Shown piece by piece: positions 16,888-24,580 of a DNA stretch of 64,000 nucleotides. A model generated the notes under the pieces. The model worked only from the letters and a program-made list of their open reading frames with translations, ran no database searches and was not told where the DNA came from. The translations under genes and the position numbers were made by a program. Location of the stretch: NCBI GenBank assembly GCA_963791455.1, contig CAWBSM010000004.1, forward strand, positions 434,001-498,000, written 5' to 3'. The DNA is from Bog-473 sp963791455. Its GTDB lineage: Bacteria; Actinomycetota; Acidimicrobiia; Acidimicrobiales; RAAP-2. Every line of letters starts with the position of its first letter. Within the stretch, counting starts at the first letter, position 1.

Positions 16888-17070
16888 ATGGAGGCAGGTG
16901 GGCACCGACCGAGGGGACTGCGCGTTCTCACTCTGAGCGCTCTCTCGGCGCTCTTGGCGCCGTTCGTCTTCGTCGGCATCATCGTGATGCGCAAAGTCGA
17001 GCGCCGCTTCAACGTGCACCTGCGCCACTGGACCAGGCGCATGCGGCAAGAGATCGCCCGCTGGAGCTGA
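16888..17070 (+). CDS. Small membrane protein
   Basis: 60 residues with one hydrophobic helix (LTLSALSALLAPFVFVGIIV) flanked by basic segments, ending in RHWTRRMRQEIARWS. It is divergent from the large membrane protein gene and 24 bases upstream of the VOC gene on the same strand. No family recognised. The ATG at 16888 is used; a TTG six bases earlier is possible. Its shortness makes the call tentative. Confidence 0.5.
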   Translation: MEAGGHRPRGLRVLTLSALSALLAPFVFVGIIVMRKVERRFNVHLRHWTRRMRQEIARWS

Positions 17071-17094
17071 TCCTCCCGCCTACGCTGACCAGCG

Positions 17095-17580
17095 ATGCTG
17101 ACCGGGTTGGCTCACACCGCCATCTGTGTCCCTGACGTGCGGGCCGCCGCCACCTGGTACTCCGACGTTCTCGGCCTCCGGGTGCTCTCTCCGCCCTATC
17201 GGATGCAGGGCACCCAGATAGAGCAGGACATGGGAGAGCTGGTTCCGTCACCCGTCGTCGTCACGGCCTCCATCGTGGGCTTTGGGATCGACGACCGTGT
17301 CATCGAATTGATCGAGTATCCGGCCGCCGGCGTCGATCCACCTCGGCCGGGTCGGCCTTCCGTGACCAAGGCCGGCATCACCCATGTCGGCGTGCTGTGC
17401 GATGACATCGTCGCAACCAGAGTCGAGCTCGAGAGCCGCGGCGTCGAGTTCTTAACCGCGGGCATCGCCGACGTGGCGGGGCTCCGCACGACCTGGTGCC
17501 ACGATCCTTGGGGAACGGTGATCATCCTCCTCGAGAAGAGCGACGACGCCCGGCCCTACTGGGGACAGATGCAGTCGTAG
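17095..17580 (+). CDS. VOC family protein (glyoxalase/dioxygenase fold)
   Basis: 161 residues with two paired VOC modules. The first starts GLAHTAICVPDVRAAATWYS with a metal-ligand-like His and the DVLGLRVL motif; the second has ITHVGVLCDDI and ends DPWGTVIILLE with a Glu in the position of the third ligand. This is the arrangement of methylmalonyl-CoA epimerase, glyoxalase and lactoylglutathione-lyase-like proteins. The substrate is undetermined. It follows the small membrane protein but has no obvious pathway neighbour. Confidence 0.8.
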   Translation: MLTGLAHTAICVPDVRAAATWYSDVLGLRVLSPPYRMQGTQIEQDMGELVPSPVVVTASIVGFGIDDRVIELIEYPAAGVDPPRPGRPSVTKAGITHVGVLCDDIVATRVELESRGVEFLTAGIADVAGLRTTWCHDPWGTVIILLEKSDDARPYWGQMQS

Positions 17581-17663
17581 AGCCCTGCGGCGACACGCCG
17601 AGCGGTGCCTGAACGGCCATAAAACGAACGTCCGTCTACCCGGATCGAGCGTCATCTGGCGGA

Positions 17664-17677
17664 AAAATGAGCATTTT
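17664..17677. repeat. 14-bp AT-rich palindrome upstream of the HU gene
   Basis: AAAATG-AG-CATTTT is a near-perfect inverted repeat 52 bases before the HU start, in an unusually AT-rich stretch. It could be an operator, part of the promoter, or a weak transcription stop for the VOC gene. Confidence 0.35.
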
Positions 17678-17728
17678 GGCCCTCAAGGATGTGCATTGCA
17701 GTGCGCGGCGTGGGCAACAATGGGCCCT

Positions 17729-18217
17729 ATGAACAAGCGAGAGCTAGCAAAAGCCGTCGCGGTCCAGGCAGATGTCGAGTTGAAGACCGTCATTGGTGTC
17801 ATCGACGGGTTCACTGATGTGGTGACCGCAGTCGTTGCGAAGGGCGAGCCGGTCTCCATACCGGGCTTCGCCAAGTTCGTCAAAGTGGATCGACCGGCGC
17901 GCATGGGCCGCAACCCCGCTACCGGTGAGGCCATCCGCATCAAAGCGTCGAAGAAGGCCCGGATCACGCCGGTGAAGGCGTTCAAGGACGCCGTCCTGGC
18001 CCCGGCCAAGGCACCCAAGCTGAAGAAGGGCGCTTTCCCGACCACCGACGCTGCCGTCGCCGCGGCAGGCAAGTCGGACGCGCCGGCAGCCGCGAAGGCT
18101 CCGGCCCGGACGGCGAAGAAGGCACCGGCCAAGAGGGCCACCGCGGCGCGCCGGTCGCCCGCCAAGAGGGCCACCGCGGCGCGCCGGTCGCCCGCCAAGA
18201 AGGCCGCAAGGAGATAG
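17729..18217 (+). CDS. hup: HU-family nucleoid protein with basic Lys/Arg/Ala tail
   Basis: 162 residues. Residues 1-90 are a complete HU domain: MNKRELAKAVA, VIDGFTDVVTAVVAKGEPVSI, FGKF-type strand FAKFVKV, and the DNA-binding arm RMGRNPATGEAIRI. The remaining 70 residues are a histone H1-like tail rich in AAK, PAKR and ARRSP units, as in mycobacterial HupB. HU bends and compacts DNA; the tail adds non-specific affinity and is a target for modification in relatives. An ATG nine bases earlier is possible, but MNKREL is the usual start. The tail contains a perfect 33-bp tandem duplication. Confidence 0.93.
   Translation: MNKRELAKAVAVQADVELKTVIGVIDGFTDVVTAVVAKGEPVSIPGFAKFVKVDRPARMGRNPATGEAIRIKASKKARITPVKAFKDAVLAPAKAPKLKKGAFPTTDAAVAAAGKSDAPAAAKAPARTAKKAPAKRATAARRSPAKRATAARRSPAKKAARR
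18128..18193 (+). repeat. 33-bp perfect tandem duplication in the HU tail
   Basis: The unit at 18128-18160 is repeated at 18161-18193 and encodes AKRATAARRSP twice. Such units expand and contract in HU/H1-like tails. Confidence 0.9.
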
Positions 18218-18459
18218 CGCCCACGCCGGGGGTCGACCGACTGGCGGACCGGCCGCTCTCCCAGCCCCATCACGATCGGCTGTCGGCAAGCGATCCCGCT
18301 TACCCACAGATCATCCGGGCGCATGACGAGGCCCTCCGCGCCGGGGCCGACACCTATCTGGACCCGTGCTCGGGATTGGCCGTGCTGACGGCCAGATATC
18401 TCGCCGGCCGCGGGTTCTGCTGCGAATCGGGGTGCCGGCACTGCCCGTACGTCGGATGA
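18214..18459 (+). CDS. DUF5522-like CxxC protein, start codon unresolved
   Basis: An open frame beginning inside the end of the HU gene encodes DPAYPQIIRAHDEALRAG, then DTYLDPCSGLAVLTARYLAG and finishes RGFCCESGCRHCPYVG before a TGA at 18457. The C-terminal CC-x3-CxxC block with HCPY is the hallmark of the small DUF5522 family. There is no ATG, GTG or TTG ahead of the conserved region in this frame back to an in-frame stop near 17930. Possible explanations are a rare start (ATA at 18214 or CTG), a frameshift from the HU frame, or a sequence error. The coordinates give the conserved span from 18214. Confidence 0.6.
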   Translation: MAPTPGVDRLADRPLSQPHHDRLSASDPAYPQIIRAHDEALRAGADTYLDPCSGLAVLTARYLAGRGFCCESGCRHCPYVG

Positions 18460-18531
18460 GCCCCGGCAGCCGACATGCCTGCCCCGTATGCTCGAAGACG
18501 CCGCACTTCGCGCATACGGAACGGTCACGGC

Positions 18532-19020
18532 ATGAGCGACACCGCACAGGGTCCTGGATGGTGGTTGGCCTCTGACGGCAAGTGGTACCCGCCCGAGTTG
18601 TGGACGGGGCCGCCCGACGCCGGACCAGCCGGGATGTCGGCGACGCAGCCCTCGACACCGGCGTACCCCGGGCCGGCGCCTGCAGGCTACGGGCGGTACC
18701 CGCCCGCTGGCTCCGGCACGGCGGCCGCCCCGAAGACGAACGGACTGGCCGTTGCCTCGTTGATCTGCTCGTGTGCCGGCCTGTTCTTTCTGCCCGTCTT
18801 CCCCGGCATCATCCTCGGCTTCGTCGCCCACTCCCAGATCAAACGGTCCAACGGGATGCAGCGCGGTGACGGACTCGCCATCGCCGGCATCATTGTCGGC
18901 TTCGGCTGGTTGGTGCTGATCGCCCTGGGGCTGATCCTCAACGCCACCAATTCCAACAGCAGCGGCGTCGTCTCCGCCCTGACCGCCGTCCGCATCGTCC
19001 CCGCCGACCTCGTCCATTAG
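18532..19020 (+). CDS. DUF4190-domain membrane protein with N-terminal GWW/WYPPE motif
   Basis: 162 residues. The N-terminus PGWWLASDGKWYPPELW is a tryptophan-rich motif frequent in Acidimicrobiia membrane proteins. A Pro/Gly/Ala linker follows, then two transmembrane helices (VASLICSCAGLFFLPVFPG and IAGIIVGFGWLVLIALGLI) separated by HSQIKRSNGMQRGDGLA, the signature of the DUF4190 domain. Function is unknown, and it is probably an envelope protein. Its stop TAG forms part of the AGGAG ribosome-binding site of the next gene, ten bases before that start, suggesting co-transcription. Confidence 0.78.
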   Translation: MSDTAQGPGWWLASDGKWYPPELWTGPPDAGPAGMSATQPSTPAYPGPAPAGYGRYPPAGSGTAAAPKTNGLAVASLICSCAGLFFLPVFPGIILGFVAHSQIKRSNGMQRGDGLAIAGIIVGFGWLVLIALGLILNATNSNSSGVVSALTAVRIVPADLVH

Positions 19021-19030
19021 GAGCGTCACC

Positions 19031-20263
19031 ATGCAAGGTCTTCTCTATGGCGTCCGTCCCGAGTCGTGGGTCCCGCCCGAAGGGTCCAATCACCTCATGG
19101 TGGGGCTCTCGCGCACGCCCATGCGTCTCGAGGATCTGGAACGGCCCACGGTGATCCGCGAGGACTGGGCCGTGGCCAAGACACGGCTGACCGGCATCTG
19201 CGGATCCGACGCCAAGACGGTCTTCATGGACTTCGGGGGCGGCTTCGAAGACAGCCCGATGAGCGGATACTTCTCCTTGCCGACCGTGTTCGGCCACGAG
19301 GTCGTGGCCGACGTCGTCGAGGTCGGCCCCGCGGTGACCACGCTCGAGGTGGGCCAGCGTGTGGTGCTCAACCCGTGGCTCTCTTGTGGTCCGCGGGGCA
19401 TCGACCCGCCTTGCGCATCGTGCCAAGCGGGCGACTACAGCCTGTGCTGGCACTTCGCCGAGGGACCGATCGCACCCGGCATCCACACGGGGACGTCGAG
19501 GGATGCGCCGGGGGGCTTCGCCGAATACCTGCCGGCGCACGAATCGATGTTGATCCCGGTGCCCGAGAACCTCAGCGACGAGGTGGCCGTCATCGGGGAC
19601 CCCTTCGCCGTGTCGCTGCACTCGGTCACGCGGCACCCGCCGCCGGCGGGCGGGAAGGTGCTCGTCTACGGCGGGGGCGCCCTGGGGAGCTGCGCCGCGG
19701 CGATCGTCCGCGCGCTCTACCCCGACGTCGAGGTCATGGTCGTCGCGCGGTTCCCGGCGCAGGCGGCCCTGGCGCGTCGGCTCGGCGCGACTGCCGTCCA
19801 CCCCTTCCCGGTCGAGCAGCTCCTCGAAGAGGCTTCAGCGTGGTCGGGCGGAGTCCTCCAGAAGGTTGGCGGCGATGCGCTGCCGATGGCGCATCCTGGC
19901 GGCTTCGACGTCGTCTACGACACGGTGGGGACGGCGCAGACCTCCGAGGTCGGCGTCCGGCTGCTCAAGACCCGCGGCACGATGGTCAAGGCCGGCGTGA
20001 ACGCGCCGGAACGCTGGGAGTGGTCCCCGCTCTACTTCAAGGAGATCTCCTGGGTGGGGTCCAACGCCTTCGGGGTCGAAGAGGTGGACGGCCGACGTAT
20101 GCACGGCATCGCGCACTACCTGCGCCTGGCCGAGGAGGGCCGGATCGACCTGACCGGGATGCTCACCCACACCTTCCGCCTCGAGCAGTGGCGCGACGCA
20201 TTCACGGTGCTGGCGAACCAGGAAGCGAGCGGCGCCATCAAGGTCGCGTTCGACTTTCGCTGA
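19031..20263 (+). CDS. Zinc-binding alcohol dehydrogenase (MDR family)
   Basis: 410 residues, longer than the usual 350 because of an N-terminal extension and an insertion in the structural zinc lobe. Catalytic zinc ligands occur in TGICGSDAKTV and FGHEVVADVV. Four cysteines of the second zinc site are spread over SCGPRGIDPPCASCQAGDYSLC-like spacing at about residues 119-137. The nucleotide-binding loop is VYGGGALGSCAAA. It would interconvert an alcohol and an aldehyde or ketone. An AGGAG ten bases upstream fixes the ATG at 19031. It is likely co-transcribed with the DUF4190 gene, but the functional link is unclear. Confidence 0.85.
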   Translation: MQGLLYGVRPESWVPPEGSNHLMVGLSRTPMRLEDLERPTVIREDWAVAKTRLTGICGSDAKTVFMDFGGGFEDSPMSGYFSLPTVFGHEVVADVVEVGPAVTTLEVGQRVVLNPWLSCGPRGIDPPCASCQAGDYSLCWHFAEGPIAPGIHTGTSRDAPGGFAEYLPAHESMLIPVPENLSDEVAVIGDPFAVSLHSVTRHPPPAGGKVLVYGGGALGSCAAAIVRALYPDVEVMVVARFPAQAALARRLGATAVHPFPVEQLLEEASAWSGGVLQKVGGDALPMAHPGGFDVVYDTVGTAQTSEVGVRLLKTRGTMVKAGVNAPERWEWSPLYFKEISWVGSNAFGVEEVDGRRMHGIAHYLRLAEEGRIDLTGMLTHTFRLEQWRDAFTVLANQEASGAIKVAFDFR

Positions 20264-20403
20264 CTCCGGCGCTGGGAGGCGGCGCCTCCCGGTCCTCCCG
20301 GTACGGGCCCGGTGGTCCGACGGAGCGGCCTCGGCGCATGACGCCGCGCCACCGCGGGAGGTAGCGTCGCGGCGGGGCGGAACTCGCCACAGCTGCACCG
20401 GAC

Positions 20404-21507
20404 ATGACCCAAGGGGGGCCCGTGACCACCAGCCCGTCGATTACCGATTCGGATCTCGCCTTCGAGCCGAAGTGGGGCATCGAGTCGCCGGCGACCACGA
20501 TGTTCGACTTCAATTACACCGGCGGTCGGGACCAGCTGCTGCGGCTCTATGACAAGGGGACTCGGCGCCAGTGGATCGGCAGCGACCGGTTGGACTGGAG
20601 CCAAGAGGTCGACCTGAGCGACCCGGTTGGAATGCCCGCAGAGATGAACCCGCTCTTCGGCACCGAGTGGTGGGAGAAGATGTCCGACGAGCGCAAGGCT
20701 GAGCTGAGGCGTCACGTCGAGGCCTGGCGCTTCAGCCAGTTCATGCACGGTGAGCAGGGTGCCCTCATCTGCACGGCCAAGATCGTCCAGACGGTGCCTG
20801 ACATCGACTCCAAGTTCTACGCCGCCACTCAGGTGATCGACGAAGCGCGCCACGTCGAGGTCTACAGCCGGTACCTGCACGAGAAGGTCCAGCTGGTGTA
20901 CCCGCTCAACAAGTACCTGAAGGCACTGCTCGACGACGTCATCGCCGACAGCCGGTGGGACATGACGTATCTCGGCATGCAGGTGCTCATCGAGGGGCTG
21001 GCGCTGGCGGCCTTCGGCGTGATCCGCAACAACGCCCAAGAACCGCTGGCGAAGGCCCTGAACGCCTACGTCATGCAGGACGAGGCCCGCCACGTGATGT
21101 TCGGGCGGCTCGCGCTGCGCGACTACTACCCGCAGCTCACCCAGGCCGAGCGGGACGATCGCGAGGCGTTCTGCATCGAGGCCTGCTACCTGATGCGCGA
21201 CCGCTTCCTCGGCGAGGAGATCTGGGAGCGCCTCGACCTGCCCGACGAGATCGGCACCTACGTGGAGAACAGCGAGACGCTGCGGGTGTTCCGCAGTTTT
21301 TTGTTCATGCGCATCGTGCCGATCCTGCGAGACATCGGTCTCTGGGGTCCGAAGTTGCGTGCGGCCTTTGAGGAGATGGGCGTGATCGGCTTCGCCGACA
21401 CGGACATCGACGCCGAGATGGCCGACGACGAGAAGGCGGCCGAGGAGTACGACGAGGCCCGTGACGCCCGCCTGGCCCACGTGAAGGCGGTGGCCGAGCA
21501 GGCCTGA
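20404..21507 (+). CDS. Ferritin-like di-iron protein (putative oxygenase)
   Basis: 367 residues, helical throughout. Two carboxylate/His clusters characteristic of ferritin-like di-iron enzymes are present: FMHGEQGAL, then IDEARHVEVYSRYL; later VLIEGLALAAF, then MQDEARHVMFGRLAL. The paired E...EARH pattern matches ribonucleotide-reductase R2-like and AurF-like oxygenases rather than storage ferritins. Likely activity is O2-dependent oxidation of an unknown substrate. Starts at ATG 20404, or at GTG 20422, which has AAGGGGGG directly upstream. It follows the alcohol dehydrogenase by 140 bases and may form a unit with it. Confidence 0.8.
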   Translation: MTQGGPVTTSPSITDSDLAFEPKWGIESPATTMFDFNYTGGRDQLLRLYDKGTRRQWIGSDRLDWSQEVDLSDPVGMPAEMNPLFGTEWWEKMSDERKAELRRHVEAWRFSQFMHGEQGALICTAKIVQTVPDIDSKFYAATQVIDEARHVEVYSRYLHEKVQLVYPLNKYLKALLDDVIADSRWDMTYLGMQVLIEGLALAAFGVIRNNAQEPLAKALNAYVMQDEARHVMFGRLALRDYYPQLTQAERDDREAFCIEACYLMRDRFLGEEIWERLDLPDEIGTYVENSETLRVFRSFLFMRIVPILRDIGLWGPKLRAAFEEMGVIGFADTDIDAEMADDEKAAEEYDEARDARLAHVKAVAEQA

Positions 21508-21526
21508 AGCTTGTGGCCCTCGACCC

Positions 21527-21934
21527 TCAGGGGTTGCCGCCGGCCTCGAGGCCGGCCTGGATCTGCTGTGTCGGCTCGTTGGTGTCGAGATAGTCGCGCC
21601 ACGAGGTGACCTTCCCGTCGGGGTCCACGTCGATCACCGTCGCCCCCTTCATGGTGATCGGGATGCCCGGGCCGTCGCCCATCGTGAACGTGCCGGTGCC
21701 GGTCCACTCGAACACCGCCCAATCCGTCCCACCCCTGATCCGGTCCACCCGTTGCGACCAGTCGGGGAAGATGGCGTCGGTGTCGCGGGCGACCTTGCGC
21801 ACGTCGGTGGTCCACGACGTGACCGGGTCGCAGAACTCGCCACCGGGCGCGAACAGGGCGGCGAAGTCGTCGGGCCCGTTGACCGCCTCGAAGGCCCGGG
21901 CCCACGCGTTCCAGTCCCGTTCGGCGGCGCTCAT
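21527..21934 (-). CDS. SnoaL/NTF2-like protein
   Basis: 135 residues with the NTF2/SnoaL cone fold pattern: WNAWARAFEAVNGPDDFAAL, FAPGGEFCDPVTSW, FEWTGTGTFTMGDG and DPDGKVTSWRDYLD. Members are polyketide cyclases, isomerases or small-molecule binders. It is the last gene of the YbjQ operon: its ATG at 21934 overlaps the stop of the preceding gene in an ATGA. The coupling suggests a role in the same process as the three paralogues, whatever that is. Confidence 0.78.
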   Translation of the reverse strand: MSAAERDWNAWARAFEAVNGPDDFAALFAPGGEFCDPVTSWTTDVRKVARDTDAIFPDWSQRVDRIRGGTDWAVFEWTGTGTFTMGDGPGIPITMKGATVIDVDPDGKVTSWRDYLDTNEPTQQIQAGLEAGGNP

Positions 21935-22842
21935 CGCCGCCGACCCCGGCCCCCGCTGGCCCCGGCGCCGGCGCCGGCGCCACGCATGCTCGCGGCCTCG
22001 AAGGTGACGACCGCGTCGTCGAGCGGGAGGACGACCTCGGGCTGCACGAACTGGTGCGATTCGGCCAGCAAGCGGACGGCCGTCCCCCACGCGGTGAACC
22101 CGACGGCGTGGCGGGCGAAGCTCATCGGTCCCTCCGTGACCTTGACCTCGACCACCCCCTGGCCCCCGGCCGACAGCGCCGAGCGCTGCATCTTCTCCAT
22201 GGCCGACTCACGCGCGGCGTACATGGCCTCCGTGTAGTTGGTCAGCTCGACGTTCTGCGTCTTCTGTTTCATCGCGGTGCCGGCGGTGCGCCGCGGGGCG
22301 TACACGAAGCTGGCGCCGAAGGCGAGGCCGACGGGCTCCCAGCCGGCACGTTGGAGCAGCGTGAAGTCGCGGGCAGAGAGGTCCGACACGAAGGGCATGG
22401 CCAGGGCGGCGTCGGCACCGCGGGCGTCCTGGCCGTCGATGGGGCGGACCGCCGTCCCCACGAGCTCGACGCCGATGTGGTAGGTCCGCACCGCCACCTC
22501 GAAGCGCACGCCGACCACGCCGTGACCGTGCACCTTCCCGCACTCGCTGCGGAGCGCCCGCGCCGCCTGGTCGACGGCGGCGTCGTGCGCGTCCGACGCG
22601 AGCGAGATCGAGCCGCTCCCCCAGTTCCATACTCCGACGGGGACCGACACCACGGCCACTCCGCAGACGAGGTCGAGAGGCTCCCACCCGGCGGCATGCA
22701 AGAGCAGTGCCTCGTCCACCGAGAGATCGGAGGTGATCCCCCGTTCTTTGGAGGGAGGGGCCGCCGTGGCGAGGACCTGGGCGCCACGGAGCATCTCGGC
22801 GCGGACGTCGGGGGTGGCAGCGGGCGTTGTCCGCGCCGTCAT
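21931..22842 (-). CDS. YbjQ/UPF0145-like tandem-domain protein (paralogue 3)
   Basis: 303 residues containing two diverged copies of the heavy-metal-binding YbjQ-like unit. Copy one starts at GITSDLSVDEALLL and ends GVELVGTAVRP; copy two starts PFVSDLSARDFTLL, includes NYTEAMYAARESAMEKMQ and ends GFTAWGTAV. YbjQ proteins form pentameric barrels of unknown function; metal binding is only an annotation of the family. A C-terminal Gly/Ala-rich tail follows. Its ATG overlaps the upstream paralogue stop by four bases. Copy one is more diverged than those of the paralogue at 23747. Confidence 0.75.
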   Translation of the reverse strand: MTARTTPAATPDVRAEMLRGAQVLATAAPPSKERGITSDLSVDEALLLHAAGWEPLDLVCGVAVVSVPVGVWNWGSGSISLASDAHDAAVDQAARALRSECGKVHGHGVVGVRFEVAVRTYHIGVELVGTAVRPIDGQDARGADAALAMPFVSDLSARDFTLLQRAGWEPVGLAFGASFVYAPRRTAGTAMKQKTQNVELTNYTEAMYAARESAMEKMQRSALSAGGQGVVEVKVTEGPMSFARHAVGFTAWGTAVRLLAESHQFVQPEVVLPLDDAVVTFEAASMRGAGAGAGASGGRGRRR

Positions 22843-23747
22843 GCGAGCCGCACCGTCGGCCTCGGGAGCGGCACCGGGTCGAACTCCTTGAAGCGCCTGA
22901 CCCGGTTGCCCCGCAGCGTGCAGTCGATGACTTCGTCTCCCTGGGAGAGCTCCTTGGTCACGACGTCGATCATCGCCCCGTGGAGCTCGTCGCCGGACAG
23001 CTGCTGGCGCACGTGCTTGCGGGCCAGCTGGCGCACCGCCATGTGGGCCTTGCTGACCTGCTCCACCAGCGCCGGTTGCGACTGGCCCCCCCAACCCATC
23101 CTGCCCTCCATGTAGTACTCGGTCATGCAGTACGCCCACACCCGGACCGAGGCCAGAGAGGCCACCACCGCGACCGGCATGAACCCCGCCTCGATCGACT
23201 TGGTCAGCCGTTGCCCTGCCAGGTAGGTGGTCCACGGCACTCCGCCCGCCGGCGGGGGGCCACCCTCGACGGTGACGGCGGTGCCGAGGAAGTGGAACTC
23301 GGTCGTGCCGGTGTCCGCGACGTTGGAAACCCTGTCTACGACGCCGATGACTCCGTGGGCGCCGTGGGACCCGGCCTCTTCGAGCATGCGGCTGTACGCG
23401 GATCCGTAACCCTGCGCCCAGGCCTCCTCGACCCAGGGCTGTTCGAGGTTCTGGCCCCACATCCGGTGCTCGTTGGAGACGAAGCCGTGCGGACAGCGGT
23501 AGATCTCCGAGTACGCACCGGGGCTCTGTTGGCCGTAGGCATAAGGCGACATGCCGCGCATGAAACCCGAACCCGGTCCGTACCAGCCCCACTGCATGAC
23601 GCAGAAGCCCTGCACGAGTGCCACCGGTGCGAGCCCGAGGTCGAGGCAGGCGGCGAAGTCCGGCACGGTCAGGCCCGAGGAGAACGCGCTCGATTCGAGG
23701 CGGCGGACGGCCGCCTCGGGGAGGTCGCGGCCCGCACCCTCGCTCAT
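22839..23747 (-). CDS. YbjQ/UPF0145-like tandem-domain protein (paralogue 2, divergent)
   Basis: 302 residues. The first half aligns with the YbjQ-like unit (SSAFSSGLTVPDFAACLDLGL, SRMLEEAGSHGAHGVIGVV, EFHFLGTAV), with an aromatic Gly/Trp/Tyr-rich insertion around residues 50-95. The second half keeps the TYLAGQRLTKSIEAGFMPVAV start, but its helix is altered (VEQVSKAHMAVRQLARKHV) and it ends DEVIDCTLRGNRVRRF. It lies between the other two paralogues, with one-base and four-base overlaps, so the three are made from one message, probably in fixed ratio. Function unknown. Confidence 0.72.
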   Translation of the reverse strand: MSEGAGRDLPEAAVRRLESSAFSSGLTVPDFAACLDLGLAPVALVQGFCVMQWGWYGPGSGFMRGMSPYAYGQQSPGAYSEIYRCPHGFVSNEHRMWGQNLEQPWVEEAWAQGYGSAYSRMLEEAGSHGAHGVIGVVDRVSNVADTGTTEFHFLGTAVTVEGGPPPAGGVPWTTYLAGQRLTKSIEAGFMPVAVVASLASVRVWAYCMTEYYMEGRMGWGGQSQPALVEQVSKAHMAVRQLARKHVRQQLSGDELHGAMIDVVTKELSQGDEVIDCTLRGNRVRRFKEFDPVPLPRPTVRLA

Positions 23748-24580
23748 CAGTTGTCCAGGGAGATGATGGTGGTGGGCTTGGGCAGAGTGAACTCGCCGCT
23801 GCCTTTGGTCACCGCGGTACCGAGCGCCAGGAATTCGATCGTGTGCGATCCCCACTGGTGCGACTTCTCCTCCAGTCGCACGCCCACGATGCCGCTGGCG
23901 TTCAACCGGCCGGCCTCGTCCTGCATCCGGGTCATGGCCAGTTCGCGGGCTTCGTACAACGCTTGGGTGAAGTTGGGCAGCTCCACGTTCTGTCCCATGG
24001 ATCCGAGCGCCTGCGTGAGCTTGCGGTGGGCGATGTGGAAGACACAGGTGCCCATGACGAGCGCCTGTGGGACGTGACCCGTCTGCATGAGCGTCCAGAA
24101 GTCCTGGCCGGAGAGGTCCGAGGTGAAGGGCTTGCCGAGGGCGTTGCGATACGACGTTCCGTCCTCGGCCTTGACCGCGGTGCCGAAGGCGATGAACTCG
24201 GCCGAGTCGTTGCCCCATTCGTAGTAGTTGACGTCGAGGCGCACGCCGACGACGCCGTCGGCACCGAGCTCTTCGGCCTCCTCCTCCATCCGGTTCATGG
24301 CCAGCTCCCGCGCCGTGTACATCGCCTCGGTGAGCTTGGCCAGCTCCTGGCTCTCGCCCCATTTCCGGGTCTGGATGCCGATGTGGTAGATCGACGAGCC
24401 CATCACGAACCCGAGGGGGTGGAAGCCCGCCTCCTTGACCAGCAGGAACTCGTTCACCGAGAGGTCACTCGTGAAGAGGCCGTGCTCCAGCTCCTCCAAC
24501 CGGTGGGTGGCATCCTTCGGGAGGTCGTGCGGGGCCTCGCCCTCGGGCGCCGGCCCGGCGTCCGGCAGTTGGTCGGTCAC
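23747..24580 (-). CDS. YbjQ/UPF0145-like tandem-domain protein (paralogue 1)
   Basis: 277 residues with two clear YbjQ-like units. Each begins F-T-S-D-L-S (LFTSDLSVNEFLLVKEAGF and PFTSDLSGQDFWTLMQTGH), has a helix xYxARELAMxRMxxEA, a turn GADGVVGVRL or NASGIVGVRL, and closes EFIAFGTAV or EFLALGTAV. The regular UPF0145 family has one such unit of about 105 residues, so this is an internal duplication. The GTG at 24580 overlaps the TGA of the preceding gene. No signal peptide or membrane segment is visible, so it is expected to be cytoplasmic. Confidence 0.82.
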   Translation of the reverse strand: MTDQLPDAGPAPEGEAPHDLPKDATHRLEELEHGLFTSDLSVNEFLLVKEAGFHPLGFVMGSSIYHIGIQTRKWGESQELAKLTEAMYTARELAMNRMEEEAEELGADGVVGVRLDVNYYEWGNDSAEFIAFGTAVKAEDGTSYRNALGKPFTSDLSGQDFWTLMQTGHVPQALVMGTCVFHIAHRKLTQALGSMGQNVELPNFTQALYEARELAMTRMQDEAGRLNASGIVGVRLEEKSHQWGSHTIEFLALGTAVTKGSGEFTLPKPTTIISLDN

